Assembly: GCF_900115675.1 (NCBI RefSeq) | Contig: NZ_FOXI01000003.1 | Span: 258,767-322,766 of the forward strand | Source: Halolamina pelagica | GTDB lineage: Archaea > Halobacteriota > Halobacteria > Halobacteriales > Haloferacaceae | Direction: 5' to 3' | Length of the DNA: 64,000 nucleotides | Program-made: the position numbers and the translations under genes | Notes under the pieces: model-generated | Seen by the model: the letters and a program-made list of their open reading frames with translations, nothing else | The model's database searches: none | What the model was told of the DNA's origin: nothing | Shown: positions 43,707 through 51,910 of the stretch, in pieces | Layout: each line of letters begins with the position of its first letter | Numbering within the stretch: the stretch's first letter is position 1

Positions 43707-44462
43707 ATGTCCGAGAACGAATACATGCCGGACCTGACCGTCGAGGGGGAACCACTCGCGATCCGAGAGCCGCCGAAAGTGCTCGTCCCGATCGAAGTGC
43801 TCGAAGGCGAGTCGATCTCGGAGTCGCTCGTCGAGTTCCTCGCCCCCGCCGAGGTGGTGCTGCTTGGCTACCACGTCCTGCCCGACCAGACGTCGACCGA
43901 ACAGGCGAGCCTGCAGTTCGAGGACCGGGCACGGTCAGCCATCGACGAGATCGCCACCGCGTTCCGCGAGCTGGGCGGTGAGGTCGAGACCCGCGTCGCG
44001 TTCACTCACGACCGCGACGCGACCGTCGACCGTGTCGCCGCCGATGCGGCGGCGACGGCCGTTCTGCTCCCCAACCCCGTCGGCGATGTCGAGGAGGTCG
44101 TCGTGCCGATCCGTGGCGCGATCGACGGCGACCGGCTGGCCGACCTCGTGGCGACGCTGCTCGTCGGTCGCGGCGGGTCAGTGACGCTCTGGGGGCTCGA
44201 CATCGACGAGTTCGATACGCAGGCGGCCGTCGACCGTGTTCGTGAGACCCTCACCGGTCGCGGCCTCGCCGCGGAGCGTATCCGGACCGAGGTCACCGAC
44301 GTCGACTCTCCCGTCCGGGCGGTCGTCGACCGCTCGGGCGAGTTCGACGTGATCGTGATGGGCGAGGGCGGCCCCGGGCTGCTCTCCTCGCTGTTCGGCG
44401 ACCCCTCCGAGCGCGTCGCCGAGGGCGCCGTCGCGCCGGTGCTCGTCGTGCGGGACCGGTAG
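43707..44462 (+). CDS. Universal stress protein (tandem UspA)
   Basis: 251 aa with two UspA-like halves. First: KVLVPIEVLEGESISESLVE, ...AEVVLLGYHVLPDQT. Second half keeps the C-terminal ATP-binding-type strand and loop FDVIVMGEGGPGLLSSLFGD, ...RVAEGAVAPVLVVRD. It probably binds to and modulates the permease encoded immediately upstream. Zero-base spacing implies co-translation. Confidence 0.85.
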   Translation: MSENEYMPDLTVEGEPLAIREPPKVLVPIEVLEGESISESLVEFLAPAEVVLLGYHVLPDQTSTEQASLQFEDRARSAIDEIATAFRELGGEVETRVAFTHDRDATVDRVAADAAATAVLLPNPVGDVEEVVVPIRGAIDGDRLADLVATLLVGRGGSVTLWGLDIDEFDTQAAVDRVRETLTGRGLAAERIRTEVTDVDSPVRAVVDRSGEFDVIVMGEGGPGLLSSLFGDPSERVAEGAVAPVLVVRDR

Positions 44463-44465
44463 GAG

Positions 44466-45062
44466 TCAGGAGAGGACCCGACTCCGGTGTGTCCGGACCA
44501 TGTGGACCAGTGCCGAGAGACCGAAGGCGGCGCCGACGAGCAGGCCGGCGACGCTCGGCGACAGGGGGGCGAACGGAGGGAGTTCGACGGTGACCGCGAT
44601 CAGGAACGCGAACGACAGCAGCGAGAGCCCGAGGAAGTAGTCGCTCCAGGGCAGGTCGTTCCCGCTGACGACCTCGAGGTACGCGTCGAGCGTCTCCCCC
44701 TCCTCGGTGAGCCGGACCTCCCCCCGGTTCTGCTCGTACTCGACGACCCCGTACTCGTCCATCTTCGGCAGGTGGGACTGGTACAGCGAGGTGTACACTC
44801 GTTTTCGCTGCTTGTAGGTCACGGCGGCCTCCTCGACGCCGTTCTCCCACGCCGCGATCTCCGAGGCGAGTTCGCGCACCGTCGCTTCGTCCTCCTCGTT
44901 CCGCAGGTAGTACAGCACGAGCCGTCGCCGCCGGTTCGAGAGCAGTTCGAACACGCGATCCCGCGAGAACGACTGTGTCGGCGTCTCCGGACAGTGTTCG
45001 GAGCTCGTTGGCAGTTCGGCTGTGCGATCGGCCGCCTCCTCAACCTGTGTGAGTTGTGCCAT
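44466..45062 (-). CDS. DUF7344-type HTH membrane protein (copy 1)
   Basis: 198 aa. N-terminal winged helix: VFELLSNRRRRLVLYYLRNE, EATVRELASEIAAWENG, VYTSLYQSHLPKMDEYGVVE and RGEVRLTEEGE. Two membrane helices near the C-terminus (DYFLGLSLLSFAFLIAVTVE, VAGLLVGAAFGLSALVHM). Known from haloarchaea as DUF7344; presumed membrane-bound transcriptional regulators. Paralogue of 47,045. Convergent with the stress-protein gene. Confidence 0.82.
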   Translation of the reverse strand: MAQLTQVEEAADRTAELPTSSEHCPETPTQSFSRDRVFELLSNRRRRLVLYYLRNEEDEATVRELASEIAAWENGVEEAAVTYKQRKRVYTSLYQSHLPKMDEYGVVEYEQNRGEVRLTEEGETLDAYLEVVSGNDLPWSDYFLGLSLLSFAFLIAVTVELPPFAPLSPSVAGLLVGAAFGLSALVHMVRTHRSRVLS

Positions 45063-45363
45063 CCTCCTACTCGCCGTACCACCGTGTGACGGCCGGTGGA
45101 CCCAGCGTTATCACCCGACAGACCCGACTGCGAAGGGACGCTGTCGGAGCGCCGGTGCGACCGTTCGAATCTTGTATAGTATGATTCACATGATGCCGTA
45201 TCGTGTTCTTTGTTATCAATTGCACTGAATTTCACCCTGATATTGTTTTTGATGATTCGGGTGAAACAGTGCTTTAGCGACGGACTGTTGTCGAAAAAAC
45301 GTATCAAGGCACCAATACTTATCTACTCGTGGCCATAGGCTACAGTATCGGTGTGGTTCGACC
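45063..45363. other. Divergent gap with promoter of the TrmB-type gene
   Basis: 301 bp between the DUF7344 and TrmB-like starts. AT-rich from ~45,170 to 45,330. TATA-like ATACTTATC at ~45,316-45,324 serves the plus-strand gene. No coding sequence seen. Confidence 0.45.
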
Positions 45364-46140
45364 ATGGACATCCAGGACCCGGTTGAGGACGCGGTCGAAC
45401 TCCTGCAGCAGTTAGGACTGAAGGAGTACGAGGCGAGATGTTTCGTCGCGCTCTCGCAGATTTCGGCCGGGACTGCAAAGGAGGTCGCGGCGATCGCCGA
45501 CGTCCCCAAAACCCGGGTGTACGACTCCGTTCGCGTACTCGAGGCGCGCGGGCTCGCGGAGGTCCAACACGCGAGCCCGCGGCGGTTTCGGGCAGTCAGG
45601 ACCGACGAGGCGGTGTCGACGCTCCGGTCCCAGTACGAGAACCGGATCGACCGGCTGACGGAAGCGCTCGATCGAAGCCGGGACGGGCGGCCCGACCCGG
45701 TCTCGGAGGCACAGGAGGTCTGGTCGCTCGTCGGGAAGGAGGCCATCCGGAGCCGCGTCGATCGGATGATCGCCGACGCCGACGACCGGGTCGTCGTGAT
45801 CGCCGGCCACGAGGACCGCGTGACCGAGGACTTCCTGAGCCCCCTCGGCGGTGTCGACGGCCCGGACGTCGTGGTCAGGGTCCCGACGGACCGCGCCGAG
45901 CGTCGTGTCCGCGAGCACGCGCCCCGCGTGGAGGTGTCGGTCTCGGCGTTCGACTGGGCTGGCGCCGGCGCCGACGCGGACGGCGCGGCTATCGGGACGC
46001 TGCTACTCGCCGACGGCTCCTGCGTACTGGTCAGTACTGTCCTCCCACGGGGGGAGGAGCGGGCGGTGATCGGCACCGCCCGCCACAACGGGCTGGTCGT
46101 GCTCGTGCGCCGACTGATCGAACTCTCGATCGACCGGTAG
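45364..46140 (+). CDS. TrmB-family transcriptional regulator
   Basis: 258 aa. N-terminal TrmB helix-turn-helix: AVELLQQLGLKEYEARCFVA, SAGTAKEVAAIADVPKTRVY and DSVRVLEARGLAEVQHASP, then a coiled-coil (STLRSQYENRIDRLTEAL). C-terminal ~140 residues: VWSLVGKEAIRSRVDRMIAD, phospholipase-D-like effector fold as in many haloarchaeal TrmB-type proteins. No sugar-binding motif evident; ligand unknown. Confidence 0.88.
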   Translation: MDIQDPVEDAVELLQQLGLKEYEARCFVALSQISAGTAKEVAAIADVPKTRVYDSVRVLEARGLAEVQHASPRRFRAVRTDEAVSTLRSQYENRIDRLTEALDRSRDGRPDPVSEAQEVWSLVGKEAIRSRVDRMIADADDRVVVIAGHEDRVTEDFLSPLGGVDGPDVVVRVPTDRAERRVREHAPRVEVSVSAFDWAGAGADADGAAIGTLLLADGSCVLVSTVLPRGEERAVIGTARHNGLVVLVRRLIELSIDR

Positions 46141-46174
46141 GCGGCCGATAACTACGGCGACTACGCCCCCGGGC

Positions 46175-47038
46175 ATGGGTATGAACTCGGTGAGCCGCAT
46201 CGAGCAGGCGACCGGCGTCGCATCGCTCAAAGACCCCGAGTACACCGGCCCGAACCGCTGCTGGCCGTGCACGCTGTCGAACCTCGGTATCGCGGCCGTG
46301 TTGACCGCAGGGGTCGGCGCGGCGGCGACACGGTGGGTTCCGGCCACGGGCGTGGCGGGCCCCGCGGCGGCCACGGTCGCCGCCGTCTCGCTGGCCGTGA
46401 TCTACCTCCGTGGCTACCTCGTCCCGGGGACGCCGAGGCTGACCCGCCGGTACTTCCCGGCGTGGCTGCTGGACTGGTTCGGGAAGGAGCCCGAGCGTCC
46501 GCCTGCGGCCGTCGACCCCCGGGAAACACTGGTGTCGATGGGCGTGCTCGTCGACGATCCCGCTGCCGACGACGTGATGCTTGACTCCGCGTTCGCGGCC
46601 GCGTGGCGCGAGCGCATCGACGCCCACTGGAACGACGAAGACGCGGTCCGCGCGACCATCGGCGACTTCGCCGGCGTCCCCCCCGGAAGCATCGAGTTCG
46701 AGTCCTACCCCGGGATGCTGGTGGCGTACGACGGCCCGGAACGGATCGCGTCCTGGGAGTCCCGGCCGGCCTGCGTGGCCGACGCCGCGGCGGCGGCGAC
46801 GCTCCCGGCGTTCGATCCGGAGTGGGAGCGGCGCCCGCTGGCGGTGCGGGCGGAGCTCCTCGGCGCGCTCCGGCTGTTCGTGGAGGAGTGTCCGGCATGC
46901 GGGGGGCAGGTGTCGCTCCGGACCGAGGTGGTCGAGTCCTGCTGTTCGAGCCGCGACGTTGTCGCCGCGACTTGCGACTCCTGTGGCGCCAGACTGTTCG
47001 AGGTCGACGCCCCGCCGGACCTCCTCGCGGCGGAGTGA
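46175..47038 (+). CDS. Haloarchaeal membrane protein with C-terminal zinc ribbon
   Basis: 287 aa. Begins ...YTGPNRCWPCTLSNLGIAAV with a Cys-x-x-Cys just before two membrane segments (~36-55, ~64-82), then a ~170-residue soluble part (TLPAFDPEWERRPLAVRAEL) and a zinc ribbon ECPACGG...CDSCGARLFEVD near the C-terminus. Additional paired Cys (ESCCSS) lie between. Looks like a conserved haloarchaeal protein; function unknown. An alternative start is ATG 46181, two codons downstream. Confidence 0.7.
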   Translation: MGMNSVSRIEQATGVASLKDPEYTGPNRCWPCTLSNLGIAAVLTAGVGAAATRWVPATGVAGPAAATVAAVSLAVIYLRGYLVPGTPRLTRRYFPAWLLDWFGKEPERPPAAVDPRETLVSMGVLVDDPAADDVMLDSAFAAAWRERIDAHWNDEDAVRATIGDFAGVPPGSIEFESYPGMLVAYDGPERIASWESRPACVADAAAAATLPAFDPEWERRPLAVRAELLGALRLFVEECPACGGQVSLRTEVVESCCSSRDVVAATCDSCGARLFEVDAPPDLLAAE

Positions 47039-47044
47039 GTCGGC

Positions 47045-47614
47045 TCAGCGCCGACCGAGCGGCCGTCGTAGGCGGTCGACCCATCCCCGGAACGTTTCCA
47101 CGAGGTACCACCGCGCCCCCCAGAGCTGGGCGGTGACGGAGGCCGCGAGCACGAAGAGCGACCCGCTCGCCCAGAGCAGCGGGTCCACGGCCGAGACGAG
47201 CGGGACCCCGGCGAGCGAGGTCACCACCAGCGTCAGCGTCACCGCCGCCAGCGCCCGGTAGTACTCGTCCCACGTGATCCCGTACGGCGTCGCCACCGAC
47301 ATGTAAACGTTCACGTCGCGGGCGCGTGGCTGGAGCGACACTTCGGCGGTCTCGCGATCGTACCGCACCACGCCCAGTTCCTCCAGCTTCGGCAGGTGGG
47401 TCTGGTGGAGCGAGCTGTACACGCTCTCCCGAAGCGCCCGGGGTGGCGGCGAGGTGCCGGCCTCGGCGGCGGCGACGGCCTCCGAGAGTTCGTGGAGCTC
47501 GATCGTCGTCGGGTACACGCCATCGCTCAATTGTTGGATCGTCGCCCGTCGGCGCCGGTTCGCCAGTACTTCGTAGATCTCTGACTCCGGTAGCGTGTTC
47601 CGTCTGAGCTGCAT
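47045..47614 (-). CDS. DUF7344-type HTH membrane protein (copy 2)
   Basis: 189 aa, same layout as 44,466: YEVLANRRRRATIQQLSDGV, TIELHELSEAVAAAEAG, VYSSLHQTHLPKLEELGVVR, DRETAEVSLQ, then two membrane segments (AVTLTLVVTSLAGVPLVSAV, LLWASGSLFVLAASVTAQLW). Divergent from the vWA/TasA-like operon across 377 bp, so it is the best local candidate for its regulator. Start at MQLRRNTLP fits better than the longer basic form. Confidence 0.82.
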   Translation of the reverse strand: MQLRRNTLPESEIYEVLANRRRRATIQQLSDGVYPTTIELHELSEAVAAAEAGTSPPPRALRESVYSSLHQTHLPKLEELGVVRYDRETAEVSLQPRARDVNVYMSVATPYGITWDEYYRALAAVTLTLVVTSLAGVPLVSAVDPLLWASGSLFVLAASVTAQLWGARWYLVETFRGWVDRLRRPLGRR

Positions 47615-47991
47615 GGCTGGGATACTCCGAGGGTTTGCTCGGACCACCGTGGTTATGAGTCACGTACCACGTTGTCGCCGACGTGGAGGGGAGGAACCGA
47701 CCCGATCGTGTTGCCGGGTGCGGTTTTTCGCCCGCAGAGTGTGGTATAATGACACGGTAGTGATTCACACGAAACTCGTACGCACGTCCTTCTCGTCCGG
47801 GCGCGGCCCGTAACTGCAGCTTACTCGATCGAACCGCGGGTTCGATGCTGACGGCTTCCCGGCCGACTGCTGGCGATTCTCCCGTTTGACTGTGACATGC
47901 TCGCTCGTAACTATCCTCCTCCCGTGATAGGGTGTCACCAACCGAGCGAGGGCCAGTCCCGGCAGGGGGCACCCGACGTTCGGGAGCAACC
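47615..47991. other. Divergent promoter region of the TasA-like operon
   Basis: 377 bp. The middle part (47,740-47,800) is AT-richer: TGGTATAATGACACGGTAGTG and a GATTCACACG stretch. A short AACTATCCTCC lies at 47,908-47,925 and could be part of the operon's promoter. No gene seen on either strand. Confidence 0.45.
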
Positions 47992-49545
47992 ATGACCGAC
48001 GACGACAACCCGATCCGACTGTCACGGCGCAAAGTGCTGGGCGGGCTCGGCGGCGTCGGCCTCGCCTCCGCGGGCGCGGGGCTCGGCACCACGGCCTACT
48101 TCAGCGACGAGGAATCGTTCACCGATAACTCCCTGACTGCGGGGGAGCTCGACCTCAAACTCGACTACAAGTCGACGTACGCGGGCGGGCCGGGGCGGCT
48201 CGACGAGATCGACGAGATGTACCCCGACTTCGACGTCGAGGAAATCGAAGACGGGGTCTACCTCACCGGCGAGGTTCCCGGTGCGGGTGATTACCCCGGT
48301 GACTGGTCCGGGGCAGTGCAGGACTGGGACCTGTGTGATCCGGAGCACAACCTCATCAACGGCGACGAGATCCCCGTGTTCAATCTCGAGGACGTCAAGC
48401 CGGGGGACAGCGGGGAGGTCACTATCAGCCTCCACATCTGTGACAACGCTTCGTGGGTGTGGATGGGCGGCGAGCTGACCGAGAACGCTCAGAACGGAAC
48501 CACCGAGCCGGAGAACGAGACGCTGTCGGAGGAGTTCGAGACGATCCCCGATCACGGCCAGCTCGCCGATGCCGTGGACGTGACGATGTGGTACGACGAG
48601 AACTGTAACAACGTCTACGAGCCCGGTGGCGAGGGCGAGCCACCCTGTGTCCAGCTCGTACTGGACGCGTCGGGTTCGATGTCAGGCAGCCGAAACGACG
48701 AGGCCATCGAGGGCGCGAAAGAGCTGGCGGACCGCATCCTCAGCGAGGCACCCGCCGGCAGCCGCGTCGGCGTGACGTTCTTCAGCGGCGACGGGTACGA
48801 CTCGGGCGCGAACACGGTCCAAACGCTCACCGACGACCTCTCGGCCGTCCAGGGCGCCATCGACACGCTTCCCGCTGACGGTGGCAGCACCGCAATCGGG
48901 GAGGGGATCGCGGCTGGGCAAGCCGAACTCGCGAACTGCGGACCGGACGAGGACCCGGTCATGGTCGTTCTGACTGACGGCCGAAACAACGAGGGACAGG
49001 ATCCGGCTTCCGCCGCGACCGCGGCCAAGAACGCCGGGACGGAGATCTTCGCGCTCGGTGTCGGTGGTGCACAGACCCAAACCCTCAACGAAATCGCCAG
49101 CGACCCGGACGACGCGCACGTCTTCGGGTCGACGACCAACCAGGCGATCAATCAGGCATTCAGCCAGATCGCGGAGACGATCGTCGGCGAGACGGTCATC
49201 TTCGAGGGCTCGCTCGCCGAGACGATGGCGGCGCTGGAGGACGGGATCCCCCTCGACGGCAACCGCGCCAACGAGGCGCGCGAGCCGTTCGCCGGCGGGA
49301 TGACCCAGTGTCTCGGCTTCGAGTGGGAGGTCCCCGCCGACGTGGGCAACGAGATCCAGACGGACTCGGTGATGTTCGACATCGATCTCTACGCCGAACA
49401 GTCGCGGCACAACGAGAACCCGACGAACCCGTACAACGAGACGGTGACGGGTAACGGCACGGCGACGCCGAACGGCACGGCGACGCCGAACGGCACGGCG
49501 ACGCCGAACGGCACGGCGACGCCCAACGGGAACAACACCTCGTAG
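47992..49545 (+). CDS. TasA/camelysin-like secreted protein with inserted vWA domain
   Basis: 517 aa. Tat-like/SipW-type leader RLSRRKVLGGLGGVGLASAG followed by the family marker AYFSDEESFTDNSLTAGELD (35-54). The TasA-type beta domain runs 45-215, is interrupted by a von Willebrand A domain (~219-397; MIDAS DASGSMS at 225-231, Thr300, Asp329 in LTDGRNN), then resumes with GETVIFEGSLAETMAALEDG and VPADVGNEIQTDSVMFDIDL. C-terminus: four NGTATP repeats, each an N-glycosylation sequon. A secreted fibre or adhesin subunit with a metal-dependent binding module is my inference. Confidence 0.85.
   Translation: MTDDDNPIRLSRRKVLGGLGGVGLASAGAGLGTTAYFSDEESFTDNSLTAGELDLKLDYKSTYAGGPGRLDEIDEMYPDFDVEEIEDGVYLTGEVPGAGDYPGDWSGAVQDWDLCDPEHNLINGDEIPVFNLEDVKPGDSGEVTISLHICDNASWVWMGGELTENAQNGTTEPENETLSEEFETIPDHGQLADAVDVTMWYDENCNNVYEPGGEGEPPCVQLVLDASGSMSGSRNDEAIEGAKELADRILSEAPAGSRVGVTFFSGDGYDSGANTVQTLTDDLSAVQGAIDTLPADGGSTAIGEGIAAGQAELANCGPDEDPVMVVLTDGRNNEGQDPASAATAAKNAGTEIFALGVGGAQTQTLNEIASDPDDAHVFGSTTNQAINQAFSQIAETIVGETVIFEGSLAETMAALEDGIPLDGNRANEAREPFAGGMTQCLGFEWEVPADVGNEIQTDSVMFDIDLYAEQSRHNENPTNPYNETVTGNGTATPNGTATPNGTATPNGTATPNGNNTS
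49453..49524 (+). repeat. Four tandem 18-bp units encoding NGTATP
   Basis: Unit AACGGCACGGCGACGCCG repeated four times, the last with one change (...CCC). It encodes a sequon-bearing stalk at the C-terminus of the vWA protein. Copy number is likely to vary between strains. Confidence 0.9.
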
Positions 49546-49578
49546 AGCTGCACAGCCCGTCGACGACCACGCTCCGTG

Positions 49579-49639
49579 GGCGGGGCCACGAGGCCCGGGC
49601 CCAGCGCCGGTTCGACTCCGGCGGCGGAGCTTCCCCGCC
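49579..49639 (+). other. tRNA T-arm-like hairpin inside a larger stem (element 1)
   Basis: GCCGG-TTCGACT-CCGGC (49606-49622) has a 5-bp stem and the canonical 7-base T-loop. An outer stem GGCGGGG (49579-49585)/CCCCGCC (49633-49639) encloses it. It ends 15 bp before the next gene's ATG, so it may affect translation or RNA processing. Confidence 0.5.
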
Positions 49640-49654
49640 AGGGGATGACCAACG

Positions 49655-51016
49655 ATGACTGACGACAACCCGATCAGACTCTCCCGCCGCAAGATGCTCG
49701 GTGGCGTCGGCGCCATCGGTCTCGCGAGCGCGGGCGCCGGACTCGGGACGACAGCGTACTTCAGCGACGAGGAATCGTTCACCGACAACAGCCTGACCGC
49801 CGGCGAGCTCGACCTGTTCGTCCACGTCGACTACGAGGAGGACCAGGGCGACTACGCCCAGTACAGCACGCCCGACGGCACGTACATCAACGGCGGCGTC
49901 GTCGGCGGCGAGGAGGAGGGCGAGCCCCTCCGGATCGAAGTGGAGGACCTCAAACCCGGCGACTCCGGCTGGGGGGAGCTCTGTTTCTCCGTCGTCGACA
50001 ACCCGGCGTACATGTGGATGTGCGGCGGGCTGACCGGGAACGCCCAGAACGGGACGACCGAACCCGAGCAGGAGACGCTCGAAGGGATGTACGAGACGAT
50101 CCCCGAGGAGGGCCAGCTCGCCGACGCGATGCAGGTCACGGTCTCGTACTGTTCCGAGAACGAGGACGGCGAAACCGTGATCGGCGACGAGATCGCCTCC
50201 GGCTCCCTCGCGGACGTGATGGCGGCCCTCGCGACGGGCGTGCCGCTGGCCGGCGACGGCGACGCCGACGCCGGGGTCGCGAACCGGCCCACCTTCGAGG
50301 GCGTCGAGCAGCCGTTCGTGGAGGAGGAGGTCAACGCCGCTGAGACCTGCGTCTGCTTCGAGTGGGCGGTCCCGACCGACGTGGGCAACGAGATCCAGAC
50401 GGACTCGGTGACGTTCGACTTCTCGTTCTACGCCCAGCAGGCCCGCCACAACGACGGCACGACCAACCCCTGCATCGACGAGTCCTACTCCGCGGAGTAC
50501 GACAACCCCGACGGGATCACTCAGCCCATCCCCGACGGCGTCGCCCAGGTCGACGTGACCTACGGCGAGAAGTGCGTCGTCTACGGCGTCACGTTCGACG
50601 AACCCGACGACAGCCAGTACAGTCTGGCCGACCCTGGCTTCGCGAACACCAACTTCTCGCTCCCGTTCGACGCCGACGCGGACGGCACCTACGACTTCCA
50701 GGTCGCGTGGAACGTCGACGGCAACGACGGGTTCCACTACTCGGCGGTCGATCAGAGCGTCCCGGAGTGGGAGAAAGACGCCGCGGCCGGCTGGTCCGCG
50801 CTCCCGCCGGGGTTCACCGCGGTCAAGATGGGGAACCAGGCGGCCATCTGTGTCCCGCGCTCGCTGCTCGAAGCGAGCAGCGACGACTTCGTCTTCGGGT
50901 TCTTCGCCGGTGCGGGCGGGGAACAGCCGTCGGTTGCCATCCCGACAGGCGGTCCGTACTCCTCCAGCGACAACTGGACCGCGAGCGAGAACGGTCTCGA
51001 TGCGACACTCCAGTAA
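49655..51016 (+). CDS. TasA/camelysin-like secreted protein with C-terminal extra domain
   Basis: 453 aa. The leader is almost identical to the previous protein (RLSRRKMLGGVGAIGLASAG, then AYFSDEESFTDNSLTAGELD). The beta domain is uninterrupted (~45-270): EVEDLKPGDSGWGELCFSVV, MWMCGGLTGNAQNGTTEPEQ, GSLADVMAALATGVPL and VPTDVGNEIQTDSVTFDFSF. Residues ~275-453 form a further domain rich in Asp and aromatic residues (VYGVTFDEPDD...). Three Cys in the beta domain are shared with the vWA protein. It probably co-assembles with it. Follows T-arm-like element 1. Confidence 0.82.
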   Translation: MTDDNPIRLSRRKMLGGVGAIGLASAGAGLGTTAYFSDEESFTDNSLTAGELDLFVHVDYEEDQGDYAQYSTPDGTYINGGVVGGEEEGEPLRIEVEDLKPGDSGWGELCFSVVDNPAYMWMCGGLTGNAQNGTTEPEQETLEGMYETIPEEGQLADAMQVTVSYCSENEDGETVIGDEIASGSLADVMAALATGVPLAGDGDADAGVANRPTFEGVEQPFVEEEVNAAETCVCFEWAVPTDVGNEIQTDSVTFDFSFYAQQARHNDGTTNPCIDESYSAEYDNPDGITQPIPDGVAQVDVTYGEKCVVYGVTFDEPDDSQYSLADPGFANTNFSLPFDADADGTYDFQVAWNVDGNDGFHYSAVDQSVPEWEKDAAAGWSALPPGFTAVKMGNQAAICVPRSLLEASSDDFVFGFFAGAGGEQPSVAIPTGGPYSSSDNWTASENGLDATLQ

Positions 51017-51048
51017 GCGTTGAAAACGCGTCGAGGCGCCGACCTCGG

Positions 51049-51091
51049 CCCCCCACATGGTGTACGGCGGTTCGACTCCGCCGGTGGGGTT
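51049..51091 (+). other. tRNA T-arm-like hairpin inside a larger stem (element 2)
   Basis: GGCGG-TTCGACT-CCGCC (51066-51082) carries the same 7-base T-loop as element 1, enclosed by CCCCAC (51051-51056)/GTGGGG (51084-51089). It lies in the 204-bp gap after the second TasA-like gene. A TATA-like CATTCATATCC (51170-51180) follows and may serve the next gene. Confidence 0.5.
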
Positions 51092-51220
51092 CCCGGAGGG
51101 GAAACCGACCATGTCCGAGATCGCTCGTGTCCGACCGACCGCCCCACGGCGCGCACCCGGTAGGGAGCGCATTCATATCCCGATTCGGTCCCTGCGTGCC
51201 GTTGAGGACGACCCATACCG

Positions 51221-51910
51221 ATGACCCGTCCTGATACACCCGAGCTCAACCGCCGCCGCGTCCTCGCCAGCGCCGGCCTGGTCGGTGCGGGTGCGTTCGG
51301 CGGCGCCGTCGGCGTCGCCGACCGCGTCACGCGGGACCCCCGCGAGTACACCCACTACACCTACGCTCGCGTCCCGGCGCAGGTGGACGGTACGGACACC
51401 GCGGACCCCCGGCTCCGGGTCGCGTGGGAGAGCAGGTACAACGGCGAGCGGGTCGCCACGAGCGGCGAGGGCCCCGAGTTCGTCGACGACGCCGCGGGCC
51501 CGCTGTTCTCGGCGTCGAACGTGTTGCCGGGGGACTACGGCACCGCGAGCATCCGGCTCGCGGTCGAGGGTGACGAGCCGGTGCAGGTCCGCGTCGTCCC
51601 CGTCGTCCGGGGCTCGCTCGCGACGGCGGTCTCGGTCCGCCTCGGTTACGACACGGGGGTCTTCGGCATCGGCGCTTGCGACGGCGCCGACCGCCCCGAC
51701 GACGTGGCCGGGGACGTGACGATGTCGCTCGCGGCGTTCGGGGAGGCCTACGGCGACGAGGGCCTGTCGCTGAACCCGGACTGCCTCGCCCCGGACGAGG
51801 AGCTCTGTCTCGGGTTCGGCTGGAAGTTCCCCGCGACCGAGACCAACGAGTGGCAACGGGCGTCGACTACCTTCGAACTGGCGTTCCACGCCGAGGGGTG
51901 TTCGGAATGA
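51221..51910 (+). CDS. Tat-exported TasA-like protein (short form)
   Basis: 229 aa. Leader LNRRRVLASAGLVGAGAFGG is Tat-like. The body keeps the family layout: LFSASNVLPGDYGTASIRLA, ...VRGSLATAVSVRLGYDTGVF, MSLAAFGEAYGDEGLSL, LCLGFGWKFPATETNEWQRA and FELAFHAEGC. Four to five Cys could form disulfides outside the cell. It lacks the AYFSDEE motif seen in its two upstream paralogues. Its stop overlaps the next ATG (ATGA). Confidence 0.75.
   Translation: MTRPDTPELNRRRVLASAGLVGAGAFGGAVGVADRVTRDPREYTHYTYARVPAQVDGTDTADPRLRVAWESRYNGERVATSGEGPEFVDDAAGPLFSASNVLPGDYGTASIRLAVEGDEPVQVRVVPVVRGSLATAVSVRLGYDTGVFGIGACDGADRPDDVAGDVTMSLAAFGEAYGDEGLSLNPDCLAPDEELCLGFGWKFPATETNEWQRASTTFELAFHAEGCSE

Noticed and set aside
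42233-43981. 582-codon plus-strand frame overlapping the APC permease
   Set aside because: Arg/Gly-rich alternative frame of the permease gene with no membrane pattern.
51111-51224. 37-codon frame (MSEIARVRPTAPRRA...) overlapping the 51,221 start by ATGA
   Set aside because: Very Arg/Pro-rich, unlike haloarchaeal proteins, and runs across promoter-like DNA; the coupled overlap is probably chance.
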